A DNA stretch of 57,960 nt from Varibaculum timonense_A (GTDB lineage: Bacteria > Actinomycetota > Actinomycetes > Actinomycetales > Actinomycetaceae), in the NCBI RefSeq assembly GCF_027694345.1, contig NZ_JAQEVU010000010.1, positions 1 through 57,960 on the forward strand, written 5' to 3'. Positions 8,356 through 17,141 of the stretch are shown here, piece after piece. The notes below the pieces were generated by a model. That model did not search any database and was not told the DNA's origin. It saw only the letters and a list, made by a program, of their open reading frames with translations. A program made the translations under genes and the position numbers. Position 1 is the stretch's first letter, and each line of letters begins with the position of its first letter.

Positions 8356-8418
8356 GGCTAAATACTGGTAGGTGGTTATCGCATAAGATAATCCGCGATA
8401 ATTTGTGCAGTAAAAATG

Positions 8419-9054
8419 TTAGTTATCGCCCTGTGGGGACACGGTTAATTGCTGTAAGCGACCTGAGGAAGTTAAAACCTGATCAACTCGCTGGTCATGC
8501 GGTTCTGTGGGAAGCGTTCCCGCAGTTAAAACCTCCCAATCATGTACCAGTGCAACTAGGTGTGGACGCTGGGTACAATCGACATCGCAGTGCGATAAAG
8601 CCTGGTCATACCAACCGGCACCGCGTCCTAGCCGGGTTCCAGTTCTATCGACAGCTACGGCGGGTAGGAAAATAAGTTTCACGCCCAAATCTGCTAGATT
8701 AGCGCATTTTAGTTCCCGAGAAATTAGAGGCGGGTGCGGGTTTAGTCGGCGGTAGAGAGCCCGAGTGTGTTGTACCGGATCTAGCCGTCCCCAACGGGGC
8801 TGCGCAAGATTGCAAGGAACAAATAGTTTCATACCGGCATCTAAAACCGCTTGATTAAGTAAAAATGTGGGAACCTCGGTGTCAAATGATAGGTAACTGG
8901 CAACTGCGTCCCCAGGTTTTAAAAAATCCAGTAATGGCTGGGCTGCCTGACGCACAGTAGCTGCTTCCTGTTCGCGTTTACTAGGTAAAACTGATAGGCG
9001 GCGGCGAGAGAGGAACTTTTTTCTCAAATCCGCTTTGGTGCTCTTAGCCTCCAT
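8419..9054 (-). CDS. 5-formyltetrahydrofolate cyclo-ligase
   Basis: 211 aa. Converts 5-formyl-THF to 5,10-methenyl-THF using ATP, recycling a folate storage form. Visible family marks are the basic N-terminal helix (KADLRKKFLSRR), ASYLSFDTEVPT for substrate binding, and the nucleotide loop GTRLGRGAGWYDQAL, a slight variant of the canonical GRGGGYYDR. There is no Shine-Dalgarno sequence; instead TATTAT sits 6 nt before the ATG, implying a leaderless transcript. It diverges from glp, the classic actinobacterial arrangement, though galU, often found between them, is absent here. Confidence 0.92.
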   Translation of the reverse strand: MEAKSTKADLRKKFLSRRRLSVLPSKREQEAATVRQAAQPLLDFLKPGDAVASYLSFDTEVPTFLLNQAVLDAGMKLFVPCNLAQPRWGRLDPVQHTRALYRRLNPHPPLISRELKCANLADLGVKLIFLPAVAVDRTGTRLGRGAGWYDQALSHCDVDCTQRPHLVALVHDWEVLTAGTLPTEPHDQRVDQVLTSSGRLQQLTVSPQGDN

Positions 9055-9060
9055 AGCTTA

Positions 9061-9066
9061 ATAATA
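9061..9066 (-). promoter_or_regulatory. -10 box of leaderless 5-FCL transcript
   Basis: On the minus strand TATTAT is followed by exactly 6 nt and then the ATG at 9054. No ribosome-binding sequence is present. This spacing puts the transcription start at or very near the start codon. Confidence 0.55.
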
Positions 9067-9160
9067 ACCGGATTCTGCTTTGCGACCGCTCGGCTTTTCG
9101 CCCTCAAGCTAAAGGCTAAGGCAGGTACGCTGGGTACAGTACTAGATTTCAGGAGGGCGA

Positions 9161-10372
9161 ATGCGTACTGTTGCGGAACATTTGAATACTTGTCTATCCC
9201 TGGTGGCTCCGCTAGATCCTTTGGATGTGTTGCTGCCGGATGCGGTGGGGTGTGTCCTGGCTGAGGACGTGAGTGCTCCTTTTGATTTACCGGTTACTGA
9301 TCAGGCTACTTTGGATGGATATGCGGTACGTTCCCAAGATGTGGGTGGTGCTGGGAAAATGCGTCAAGTGTACCTGGACGTAATTGCTGAGGTGAAAGCG
9401 GGGGATGCCGAGCCCTGCTCCCTGGTAGAAAACGCGGCAGTCCGGATTGCATCGGGTGCACCTTTACCGATGGGGGCAGATACGGTGGTTCCGTTAGAGG
9501 AAACCGATCAGGGATCGACACGGGTGCAAATTCTGTCTGCCCCGGCGAAAGGTAAAAATATTTTACGCCGCGGTCAAGATGTAAGTGCTGGCACAACGAT
9601 TTTGCGTGCCGGTACCCGGATTGGTTCTCGGCAGGTGGCGCTGCTGGCGGGAGTGGGGCGCTTGCGGGTGAGGGTTCGTCCTCGTCCTCGAGTAGTGATT
9701 TTATCTATCGGAGACGAGCTAATTGAACCGGGCAAAGCGGTACGTGCCGGTGCGGTGTTTGACGCGAATGGACATGCGCTTTCTTCAGCGGTAGCAGATG
9801 CGCGAGCCGATACTTTTCGGGTAGCGGCGGTTCCTGATGAACAGAATGCTTTGTCGGAAACTATCGAAGATCAGCTGGTTAGGGCAGATATTATTATCAC
9901 TACCGGCGGTCTGTCCTATGGCAGTGGCGATACAGTCAAGGAAGTGTTAGCTCCTTTAGGTACGGCTCGTTTCGATATGGTGGCGATGACCCCTGGTAAA
10001 CAACTTGGATATGGAACAGTGGGCGAGGGTACTCCGATTTTTTGTCTCCCGGGCAATCCGGTAGCTGCCCAAATTTGTTACGAGATTTTCGTGCGCCCCT
10101 GCCTGCGGCATATGGCTGGTTGGCAGGAGCTTTATCGTCCTTCTTTACGAGCCAGGGTTGATTGTGGGTGGCGTTCTCCCGCAGGTAGACGCCAGTTTGT
10201 TCCCGTTAAAATTGTGGGTGCTCCCGACAGTGGTTATCGGGCAAGACTAACCGGTAAACCGGAGGATCTTTTACTGTCTAGTATGGCGAGTGCGAATGCG
10301 CTCGCGGTTATCCCCGAGGCGGTTACGGCTGTTTCCGAGGGGGATTATTTTCACTGTATGGTGCTAGATTAG
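9161..10372 (+). CDS. glp: Gephyrin-like MoeA-family protein (Glp)
   Basis: 403 aa, full MoeA/gephyrin-E architecture: N-terminal DGYAVRSQDV segment, central MoCF-BD domain with TTGGLSYGSGDT and MTPGKQLGYG, LPGNPVAA near residue 300, and a C-terminal beta domain. MoeA inserts molybdate into molybdopterin. In corynebacteria the paralogue Glp next to rimJ and glpR instead binds FtsZ and links the divisome to the membrane receptor GlpR. The neighbourhood here is exactly glp-rimJ-glpR and there are no other Moco genes in the window, so the division role is favoured. Sequence alone cannot exclude a catalytic MoeA. AGGAGG lies 5 nt before the ATG. Confidence 0.85.
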   Translation: MRTVAEHLNTCLSLVAPLDPLDVLLPDAVGCVLAEDVSAPFDLPVTDQATLDGYAVRSQDVGGAGKMRQVYLDVIAEVKAGDAEPCSLVENAAVRIASGAPLPMGADTVVPLEETDQGSTRVQILSAPAKGKNILRRGQDVSAGTTILRAGTRIGSRQVALLAGVGRLRVRVRPRPRVVILSIGDELIEPGKAVRAGAVFDANGHALSSAVADARADTFRVAAVPDEQNALSETIEDQLVRADIIITTGGLSYGSGDTVKEVLAPLGTARFDMVAMTPGKQLGYGTVGEGTPIFCLPGNPVAAQICYEIFVRPCLRHMAGWQELYRPSLRARVDCGWRSPAGRRQFVPVKIVGAPDSGYRARLTGKPEDLLLSSMASANALAVIPEAVTAVSEGDYFHCMVLD

Positions 10373-10381
10373 GTTGCCGTT

Positions 10382-11101
10382 TTGTTGTATGAGCGTTTAA
10401 CTTTTCTGTCTCGAGGGCGTTTAAGTGTTCAGATTGATGACCCTTGCGCTTTGGGGCTGGTCAAGCCGGGTAATGTTGAAATAGGTCGGCTGGTAGTGCT
10501 GGAAATGACTGCCCGTGATCATCGTTTGGCGGCGCAGGTTCGCGCTGATAATTATCGTTGGCTTTCGCCCTGGGAGGCTAACGCTCCGGACGGGTATCGC
10601 GCGCGAGATATGGAGTTGGAGGCTTTTATTCGGCGTAGCGCTCGACTGGTGCGCAAAGGAATGTATTATTCCTTTGGTGTTTGGGCGGATCAGGAGCTGG
10701 TAGGGCAGGTAAGTATCGGGGATGTGGCGCTGGGTGCGTCTCATTCGGGAAATTTGGGTTACTGGGTTAGTGAGGAATATAGCGGCAGGGGAGTGATTAC
10801 CGCCGCGGTAGCCATGGTGTTGGATTTATGTTTGGGGTCTCCTCATTTACACCGCGTGGAGATAAATGTGCGTCCCGAAAATAAGGCTTCCTTGCGGGTA
10901 GTTGAAAAGTTGGGGTTGCGTTTTGAAGGGCGTAAACGCGGTTTCTATTATATTGCGGGAAACTGGGCTGACCATTTGGGTTATGCTGCTACCGCCGAGG
11001 AAGTTCCAGAGGGTGGTTACGTTTCCAATTTGATTAATAGGGCGCGTTTTAGAGGCGGGCTGTCTAGAGAGTCTCACGGTTTTGCCGAGGGCGGGTTCTA
11101 G
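10382..11101 (+). CDS. rimJ: RimJ/RimL-type GNAT acetyltransferase
   Basis: 239 aa. GNAT-family N-acetyltransferase, probably acting on protein N-termini. The typical actinobacterial opening is visible (VRADNYRWLSPWEAN), followed by the acetyl-CoA motif region GYWVSEEYSGRGVITAAVAMV and the C-terminal NVRPENKASLRVVEKLGLRFEG. It starts 9 nt after glp, at TTG 10382 (or 10385); the ATG at 10389 is out of frame. It is presumably cotranscribed with glp, as in Mycobacterium (moeA1-rimJ). Its target is unknown. Confidence 0.85.
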   Translation: MLYERLTFLSRGRLSVQIDDPCALGLVKPGNVEIGRLVVLEMTARDHRLAAQVRADNYRWLSPWEANAPDGYRARDMELEAFIRRSARLVRKGMYYSFGVWADQELVGQVSIGDVALGASHSGNLGYWVSEEYSGRGVITAAVAMVLDLCLGSPHLHRVEINVRPENKASLRVVEKLGLRFEGRKRGFYYIAGNWADHLGYAATAEEVPEGGYVSNLINRARFRGGLSRESHGFAEGGF

Positions 11102-11327
11102 TTTTCGATTATTTTCAGTATTTGGATATTAAGCCGCATTTGGGTCCGCTGTGAATCGGTTTTAAGAATAGGTTGCTGCGTCATAGAGCATTAAAGCAGA
11201 AATAATAATGTGGCTACTGATGTGGTTGTTACGAATGTTGCGTTTTTCTAAACATTTCATAACATTGCCTGTTCAACACGCCTTTAGGGAGCAAGATTCT
11301 TGACTCTAAATACCCTATTTTTGATAT

Positions 11328-12662
11328 GTGGAGTTTATCGGATTTGCCTTACCGGCATTGGTGTTGATTCTGGGAGGAATATATCTACCGCTCTTAATCG
11401 ATATCAAACGTCGGCAAGCTAATTCTCATGGTAAAGACCGTTTTAGTGCGGGATTGCGGGTATTAAATACTCATCCTACGCAAACGAAACGGGACGGTTA
11501 CCGGATAACCCCCCCGGTTTTAGGAGGAAGTATGCAGCGACCAGTAGCGCCAACCCAACGCGACCAAAGTGAACTTAATGCCGCCAAACTAAGACGCGCG
11601 CAGCAAATACAGCTTAGGGAGCAAGCAGCCCGCCGCCGTCTTACCCTGCTCACCGTACAGTTCGCGGTGATGATGGTACTAGTTACCGCTGCCTTTGTTA
11701 TCTCCTCATTTTCCTGGTTGTGGGTACTGATCCCGTTGGCAACTATTACTGCCACCTTAGGATTAGGGGTGCGAGCCGCAAAGGCTGGTCGCGAAAACGA
11801 TCAGCGCGCCCTTGAATATATTCATTCTCTTGAAGCTCGCCCCGCTAAGGGTCACCGCATGAGCGAAAGTGAAAAGAAATTCGCCCAAATTACGGCAAAA
11901 GCTAAAGCTAGCTCCCAAGGCGAGGCGGTAGCCGCAGCAGACGTTAAGGAAAACCAAGTAACGCTGGGTGCGCAAGCGAAAACCGAAACCGCTCTAACGC
12001 AATCTTGCGAGTCCTATGCGAAAGAGAATCTATCTGCAACGGGCAAAGGACGCGCAGCCCTAGCTAAAATGGCTGATGCGGCTCGCCGGGCTTCAATGTT
12101 CCGCGAGATTTTTACCGCCGGCCAGGAAACGCAAACACAGGCAGCTACGGCAAAATCAACTGAGACAGAAGAATCAACGTTGCCGACAAAAGTTGCTGGA
12201 GAGCTAGCTTACAGCGCTAATGAGACTTCAATAGCAACCAGTAAGCTAGAAACAGTAAGCAATCTTGACGCGCAGCCTGCCTTGGAAACCAAGGCGATTT
12301 CGACATCAGTTTCTGTTGAAAAAGCTGACGAAATCTCCGCAGTTACTAACAGCGCACACACCGGCAATAGCGCGGCAAATAAGCAAGATTCAGCTAGCCT
12401 ACCGGCTGTTTCCTCTGGGCGTGCCTGGACTCCCACGCCGATGCCGAAACCGATTTATGCGCTTAAACCGCGACTGGCGCGCCGTGACGTAGATGCCTCC
12501 GAATTGTTATCGCAGCATTTAGCAAGCAGGTCGCATTCGCCCTATCGCCCTAGCCGTCCCCAAGCCCGCACTGAAGAATCGCTGACCACTGCCCAGTTAA
12601 TCGCCCAAACCAAACCGGTGGATGTAGAAGCGATTCTAGATTCACGTCGGGTGGCCAACTAG
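11328..12662 (+). CDS. glpR: Probable GlpR/SepX membrane receptor of Glp
   Basis: 444 aa. Topology: an N-terminal membrane helix (residues ~4-25), a cytoplasmic basic linker of about 75 residues, two further helices (~104-150), then about 290 residues of low-complexity Ala/Thr/Glu-rich cytoplasmic tail with a conserved-looking C-terminus (PIYALKPRLARRDVDASELL and AQTKPVDVEAIL). This topology and its place behind glp-rimJ match GlpR of corynebacteria, SepX of Streptomyces and the Rv0996 position of M. tuberculosis, which recruit Glp to the septum. Identification rests mainly on synteny and topology. The start is GTG 11328, without a clear Shine-Dalgarno sequence; an overlapping ATG (11326) is out of frame. 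A 226-bp gap to rimJ suggests its own promoter. Confidence 0.7.
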   Translation: MEFIGFALPALVLILGGIYLPLLIDIKRRQANSHGKDRFSAGLRVLNTHPTQTKRDGYRITPPVLGGSMQRPVAPTQRDQSELNAAKLRRAQQIQLREQAARRRLTLLTVQFAVMMVLVTAAFVISSFSWLWVLIPLATITATLGLGVRAAKAGRENDQRALEYIHSLEARPAKGHRMSESEKKFAQITAKAKASSQGEAVAAADVKENQVTLGAQAKTETALTQSCESYAKENLSATGKGRAALAKMADAARRASMFREIFTAGQETQTQAATAKSTETEESTLPTKVAGELAYSANETSIATSKLETVSNLDAQPALETKAISTSVSVEKADEISAVTNSAHTGNSAANKQDSASLPAVSSGRAWTPTPMPKPIYALKPRLARRDVDASELLSQHLASRSHSPYRPSRPQARTEESLTTAQLIAQTKPVDVEAILDSRRVAN

Positions 12663-12730
12663 GTAGCTGACTAACTAGACCGTCCGCTCAGGGTACTGCT
12701 TGCTTTTTCTGAAAGAGGTAGGTGCAGCCT

Positions 12731-13453
12731 CTAGTGGTAGTTGCGCGAACCAAAAATATCGGTGCCGATACGTACTATAGTTGCGCCCTCTGCGATTGCC
12801 AGTTCCAGGTCTTGGGACATTCCCATCGAAAGTTCGGTGGCATCTTGTCCTCGTCCTCCGCTAGCTACGGTTTTATCACGCAGGTTACGCAGGATTTCAA
12901 AAGAAGAACGAATTTGGGATTCATCTAAGCTAAGCGCCCCAATTGTCATAAAACCGCAAAGCCGTAGCTGCTCCATAGCTAAGACCTGCTGGGTTAAATC
13001 TTCCGCTTTTTCCGGGCTTACCCCCGCCTTAGCGGCTTCGCGCGAACAGTTCACTTCAATAAAGCAAGGTAAAGTGCGCCCCGGATAGTTCGCTTCCAGG
13101 CGGCGCACCAAACGCTGCGCAGTTTTAATTGAATCCACGGTTTCAACCAGGTCGCAAACCTCTAAAGCGGCGCTAATCTTATTGCCCTGTAAATGCCCTA
13201 TCATATGAACTGTAGCGCCAAGATCGACCTGCCGTATTGCCGGGTTGGTTGCCTGGGCTTCCTGAACATGGTTGTGACCTAGAACCACTGGCAGACCGCG
13301 CTTAACTAGTTGCTTAGCAGCAGCAATAATCTCTTGGCTGCTGCGGGTCTTGACCGCCAACTCTAAAGTAACTTCGCTGCGATTCCTGCCCGCCGCCTCA
13401 CAGGCAGCGCTAATCCGCTCATCTACCCTTGCTACACTGGTTTCTAAATCCAT
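12731..13453 (-). CDS. yggS: YggS-family pyridoxal-phosphate homeostasis protein
   Basis: 240 aa, alanine-racemase N-terminal barrel fold alone. These proteins bind PLP and buffer its free level, affecting amino-acid metabolism. The PLP-lysine region is LELAVKTRSSQEII near residue 30 (canonical AVSK), and the phosphate-binding end reads LSMGMSQDLELAIAEGATIVRIGTDIFG, a near-perfect family signature. In many actinobacteria this gene lies beside ftsZ and sepF; here it converges on glpR instead. TAGACT lies 7 nt before the ATG and no ribosome site is present, suggesting a leaderless message. Confidence 0.93.
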   Translation of the reverse strand: MDLETSVARVDERISAACEAAGRNRSEVTLELAVKTRSSQEIIAAAKQLVKRGLPVVLGHNHVQEAQATNPAIRQVDLGATVHMIGHLQGNKISAALEVCDLVETVDSIKTAQRLVRRLEANYPGRTLPCFIEVNCSREAAKAGVSPEKAEDLTQQVLAMEQLRLCGFMTIGALSLDESQIRSSFEILRNLRDKTVASGGRGQDATELSMGMSQDLELAIAEGATIVRIGTDIFGSRNYH

Positions 13454-13460
13454 AGTTTTA

Positions 13461-13466
13461 AGTCTA
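13461..13466 (-). promoter_or_regulatory. -10 box of leaderless yggS transcript
   Basis: TAGACT on the minus strand fits TANNNT and stands 7 nt from the ATG at 13453, with no Shine-Dalgarno sequence between. Confidence 0.45.
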
Positions 13467-13563
13467 GAGGGCGTGCCAAATCCAGTTAAACCCGCTGCCT
13501 ATTTGCAGAAAACCTATCGCAAGTGCTGAAGTGCTCTAGGGGAGGAATACGGGAAGAAATCTC

Positions 13564-16182
13564 CTAAAATAAATCCCCATAGGCAACCAGATACAGACAA
13601 AGCTGCCCACTTTCATCGGTTTTAGCTATATCTAAGGCAAAAAGCATTCGCCATTCCCAAAGACCGCTGCCATCATCTACTTCCTGCAATAAAGACCACA
13701 CATTACTGCCGCGGAGTAAATGGCTATCTGCATCCAGATAACGCGACAGTACCTCTCGCGCTTGCTCGCCCTCGTTAATCACCGCGTGGCTCGCCGAGCG
13801 GGCCTCTTGGTCTAAAACCAGGTCGTCATAACGTTCCCAATAGTCATCAAGCAGCTCTTTATAATCAGCTGTAGACCAGGAGCTACCGTCAGCGCGCAAA
13901 AGTGCGCCAGCTTGCAAACGGTTTACATCATCAAAAGCAACTGCCTCTACGCGCTGCCAGCTTTCGTTGCGCAGCGCCTTACGTAGCGCAAATGGATTAG
14001 CGCTCAAAGGGATATTATCCCCCACCCCAAAAGCGGTTTCTTCATCACTGTCCATCGGGGTGTCGCTAGTTCTTTTCCCGCTGGCTAAAGACTCCCACTC
14101 GTCAAGCAGGGAAGAATCCACGCCCCTTACCGTTTTCCCCAGCCACTCCAATATCAACTCGAAGTCTTCACTGCGGCGGTGCGGAGGAACAATCTGCCCC
14201 AAAGCGCGGTAAGCGTCGGTTAAATAACGCAACACCACGCCCTCGCTGCGTGAAAGGTCAAAACGGGAAATGAACTGGGTGAAAGTTAGCGCATTTTCCA
14301 CCAGATAACGCACCACAGATTTTGGTGAGGGCGCAAAGCCATAGACCCAGGGATTAGATTGCGCGAAAGTGTGAAACGCTCCCGCTATTAGCTGTGCAAG
14401 TGGCTGTGGCCAGCTAATTTCATCCAAGATTTCTTGCCGTTGATTATATTCAACCTTTTCCCGTCTGAGCTGCTGATATACCTGGTCACGTTCGGCTTTT
14501 TGTTGGGCGATAAGCACCTGGCGGGGATCTTCTAATACCGATTCCACAATCGAAACCAAATCGAGGGCATAATCGGGACTGTCACAATCTAGTAAATCCA
14601 GGGCAGCGAGGGCGAAAGGAGAGAGCGGCTGGTTAAGGGCAAAGTCCTGTGGAAGCTCTTGGGTGAGCTCTACCCGACCGCGATACCCTGCCTTTTCAGA
14701 GGGGAGATGTCTAATCACCTCCGCCTGTTTTAACGAAGAATAAACCTGCCCTAGGCGGCGCAAATGGGGGTTAATCTGCTGCGGGCGGTCATGGTTATTG
14801 CGAGCTAACCACGCTAAATGCTTGCCGCCGTTGCGCCGACCGGCAAGTACGTTGAGCACCATTGAATGATCAATTTGAAAATGGGAGCGTAACGGCTCGG
14901 GTGGGGCAGATTGCAGACGCTCAAAAGTTCCCCGCCCCCAAGAGATTTTCGGTTTCTGGCTTTTTGCCGAGGACGAGCTCTTGCGTTTTCCGTCCTTTTG
15001 GGCAAGTTTCTTGGCTTCTATTATTTCGGCAGGAGCCTGCACTTCAACAAATCCCATAGTGTCAAAACCGGCGCGTCCAGCTCGACCCGCAATCTGATGG
15101 AATTCTCGGGCGGAGAGATGCCGCTCGCGGTGTCCATCAAACTTTACCAAGGAGGTGAAAACCACGGTACGGATAGGAACATTTATCCCCACCCCTAAAG
15201 TGTCAGTGCCGCAGATTACTGCCAATAAGCCTCGCTGAGCGAGTTGTTCGACTAAGAGGCGGTAGCGGGGCAACATTCCCGCATGATGTACCCCTACCCC
15301 CAGGCGTAGCAGTCGGGAAAGAGTCTGTCCGAACCCCTTGCCAAAATGTACTCCCTTTAGGTAGCTGGCGATTTTTTCCCGTTGCTTGCGAGGGGCGAGA
15401 TTAGCGGAGGCTAGTCCCTGGGCGGTTTTGACCGCGTCATTTTGGGAAAAATGTACCAGGTAGATTGGCCAGTGTCCCGCCTCTACCAGGCTTTCCAGTA
15501 GGTATTGCAGTTCATCTTCGGTGTAGGACATTTCTAGAGGTACGGGACGTTTGGCGTTGTCTATTAGCGCTACTTCTCTTTTAGTACGCTCTTTTAGATC
15601 GCGTACGAAAAAATCTACATCCCCTAGGGTGGCAGACATGAGGACAAACTGTACGTGTGGCAGTTCTAAGAGTGGAACTTGCCAAGCCCAACCTCGGTCA
15701 GGGTCGGCGTAGTAATGAAACTCGTCCATGACTACCGTTCCCGCATCTAGTTCGCTGCCCTCGCGAAGTGACTGGTTGGCCAGGATTTCAGCGGTGCAGC
15801 AGATGATTGGAGCCTGTGCATTTAAGGAAATATCGCCGGTAATCATGCCGACATTGCGAGCTCCGAATAGGTCTACCAGCGAGAAAAATTTTTCAGAAAC
15901 TAAGGCTTTAATCGGTGCGGTGTAGAAAGAGCGCTGATTGTTGGCCAGTGCCGCCAGATGGGCGGCGAGAGCAATCATTGATTTACCAGAACCGGTGGGG
16001 GTGGCGGCAATTACATGGTTGCCCGCAAAAATCTCGGTGGCAGCTTGTTCTTGATGGGGATACAGTGCCCGACGGGTAGAGGCTGCCCAAGTAGTGAAAC
16101 CGGAGAGTACTTCTAAAGGGTCATCCAGCTTATCCTGGTCCTCTAAATCGTCCAGGAGTTCATTTAGTGGGGCGGAACTCAT
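13564..16182 (-). CDS. Ski2-like DEAD/DEAH RNA helicase with DUF3516
   Basis: 872 aa. Superfamily-2 helicase: motif I TPTGSGKS (residue ~61), Ia TAPIKALVSEKF, motif II MDEFH (unusual DEFH box, typical of this actinobacterial family), motif III MSATLGD, motif V GTDTLGVGINVP, motif VI QIAGRAGRAGFD. The C-terminal half (from ~400) corresponds to DUF3516, a family-specific extension. Likely acts in RNA turnover or ribosome-associated RNA remodelling; the precise substrate is not established. TAAAAT lies 6 nt before the ATG, again without a ribosome site. It diverges from the pcs gene over 113 bp. Confidence 0.92.
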   Translation of the reverse strand: MSSAPLNELLDDLEDQDKLDDPLEVLSGFTTWAASTRRALYPHQEQAATEIFAGNHVIAATPTGSGKSMIALAAHLAALANNQRSFYTAPIKALVSEKFFSLVDLFGARNVGMITGDISLNAQAPIICCTAEILANQSLREGSELDAGTVVMDEFHYYADPDRGWAWQVPLLELPHVQFVLMSATLGDVDFFVRDLKERTKREVALIDNAKRPVPLEMSYTEDELQYLLESLVEAGHWPIYLVHFSQNDAVKTAQGLASANLAPRKQREKIASYLKGVHFGKGFGQTLSRLLRLGVGVHHAGMLPRYRLLVEQLAQRGLLAVICGTDTLGVGINVPIRTVVFTSLVKFDGHRERHLSAREFHQIAGRAGRAGFDTMGFVEVQAPAEIIEAKKLAQKDGKRKSSSSAKSQKPKISWGRGTFERLQSAPPEPLRSHFQIDHSMVLNVLAGRRNGGKHLAWLARNNHDRPQQINPHLRRLGQVYSSLKQAEVIRHLPSEKAGYRGRVELTQELPQDFALNQPLSPFALAALDLLDCDSPDYALDLVSIVESVLEDPRQVLIAQQKAERDQVYQQLRREKVEYNQRQEILDEISWPQPLAQLIAGAFHTFAQSNPWVYGFAPSPKSVVRYLVENALTFTQFISRFDLSRSEGVVLRYLTDAYRALGQIVPPHRRSEDFELILEWLGKTVRGVDSSLLDEWESLASGKRTSDTPMDSDEETAFGVGDNIPLSANPFALRKALRNESWQRVEAVAFDDVNRLQAGALLRADGSSWSTADYKELLDDYWERYDDLVLDQEARSASHAVINEGEQAREVLSRYLDADSHLLRGSNVWSLLQEVDDGSGLWEWRMLFALDIAKTDESGQLCLYLVAYGDLF

Positions 16183-16188
16183 AGAGCT

Positions 16189-16194
16189 ATTTTA
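16189..16194 (-). promoter_or_regulatory. -10 box of leaderless helicase transcript
   Basis: TAAAAT on the minus strand is followed by 6 nt (AGCTCT) and then ATG. No Shine-Dalgarno sequence. The surrounding AGCTATAAAATAGCT is a palindrome, so an operator function is also possible. Confidence 0.5.
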
Positions 16195-16254
16195 TAGCTT
16201 AGCTCAGAGGAACCTCTTGGGGAGAAGGACGGTTAAAGCCCCACAACAGGTTTC

Positions 16255-16278
16255 AGGGTTTCGCTTATTCGAAACCCT
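16255..16278 (+). promoter_or_regulatory. Hairpin ahead of the pcs start
   Basis: AGGGTTTCG (16255-16263) pairs perfectly with CGAAACCCT (16270-16278) around a 6-nt loop, ending 17 nt before the ATG of the next gene. No T-tract follows. It could be a leader structure or a protein-binding dyad. Confidence 0.35.
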
Positions 16279-16295
16279 AGGGCAAAATAGGGACT

Positions 16296-17081
16296 ATGAA
16301 AGAGACTTCAAGTGCGGATAAGTCCCAGTTCACTCGCGCTGATCACCTGAAAGCCTGGGCTGTACATGCTTTTACCGGGTCAGCGGTAATTTGGGCGTGC
16401 TGTGCCATGTTGGCTTTGATGCGTCAAGAATATCTCCAAATGTGGGGATGGCTGGCTATTAGCCTGATTGTTGATGGTCTTGATGGCACTTTTGCTCGGC
16501 GTTACCGGGTTAAAGAGGTTGTTCCCTGGTTTGATGGTTCTTCCCTCGACTTGATTGTCGATTACTTGACCTGGACGTTTATTCCTGCAATTTTTATGTC
16601 TCAAAACCTGTCGTTTGCTCCTGGCGTGCCCGGCAAGGGTATTGATTTGATAGTGACTGCGGTGTTGATGGTGGCAGTTTGCGCGTCCTCAATGTTTTGT
16701 TACTGCAATAAGAAAGCCAAGAGTTCCGATAACTATTTCGTGGGCTTCCCGGCCGCCTGGAATATCGTGATTTTGTATCTGTATTTAGTGGATATGAGCT
16801 GGTGGTTTAACCTCACGATAGTGGTGTTATTTATTGTTTTGACGCTTTCTCCCCTTACTTTCTGTCATCCTTTCCGGGTGGAACGACTGCGGTGGCTAAA
16901 TATTTTGTCGGTAGTTGTCTGGCTGTTTTGCATTATTTGGCTCACTATCTATTTCCCGGAGCGTAATCCAATCGTTTGGTGGCTGTGGTGGATTAGCGGA
17001 GTTTACTTTATTGGTAACGGGGTTGTGCGTACCTTTATAGGTCCGCAAGCTGCCAAACGCCGAGCGCAAAAGAGCCGGTAG
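16296..17081 (+). CDS. pcs: Phosphatidylcholine synthase (CDP-alcohol phosphotransferase)
   Basis: 261 aa integral membrane enzyme with about eight helices. The CDP-alcohol phosphotransferase signature is complete at residues ~57-86: DGLDGTFARR, then G and two Asp residues in WFDGSSLDLIVDY. The following FIPAIFM and the conserved VGFPAAWNIVILYLY region match Pcs, which joins choline directly to CDP-diacylglycerol, rather than PgsA or Pis. Free choline from the host would be the natural substrate. Pcs is not widespread in this bacterial group as far as I know. Followed by a clear terminator; no lipid genes nearby. Confidence 0.85.
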   Translation: MKETSSADKSQFTRADHLKAWAVHAFTGSAVIWACCAMLALMRQEYLQMWGWLAISLIVDGLDGTFARRYRVKEVVPWFDGSSLDLIVDYLTWTFIPAIFMSQNLSFAPGVPGKGIDLIVTAVLMVAVCASSMFCYCNKKAKSSDNYFVGFPAAWNIVILYLYLVDMSWWFNLTIVVLFIVLTLSPLTFCHPFRVERLRWLNILSVVVWLFCIIWLTIYFPERNPIVWWLWWISGVYFIGNGVVRTFIGPQAAKRRAQKSR

Positions 17082-17095
17082 ACAGGTAGCGTCTC

Positions 17096-17125
17096 TTGCG
17101 CGCCACCACCGCGCGCAACTTTTTG
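17096..17125 (+). terminator. Rho-independent terminator after pcs
   Basis: TTGCGCGC (17096-17103) pairs with GCGCGCAA (17111-17118), followed by CTTTTTG. It stands between convergent genes and fits termination of pcs. Confidence 0.7.
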
Positions 17126-17141
17126 TATGCAGCGCCGCAGC

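Noticed and set aside
9161..10372. Ordinary molybdenum-cofactor gene moeA
   Set aside because: Possible, but no other Moco gene is present and the glp-rimJ-glpR order favours the division role; kept as an alternative in the entry.
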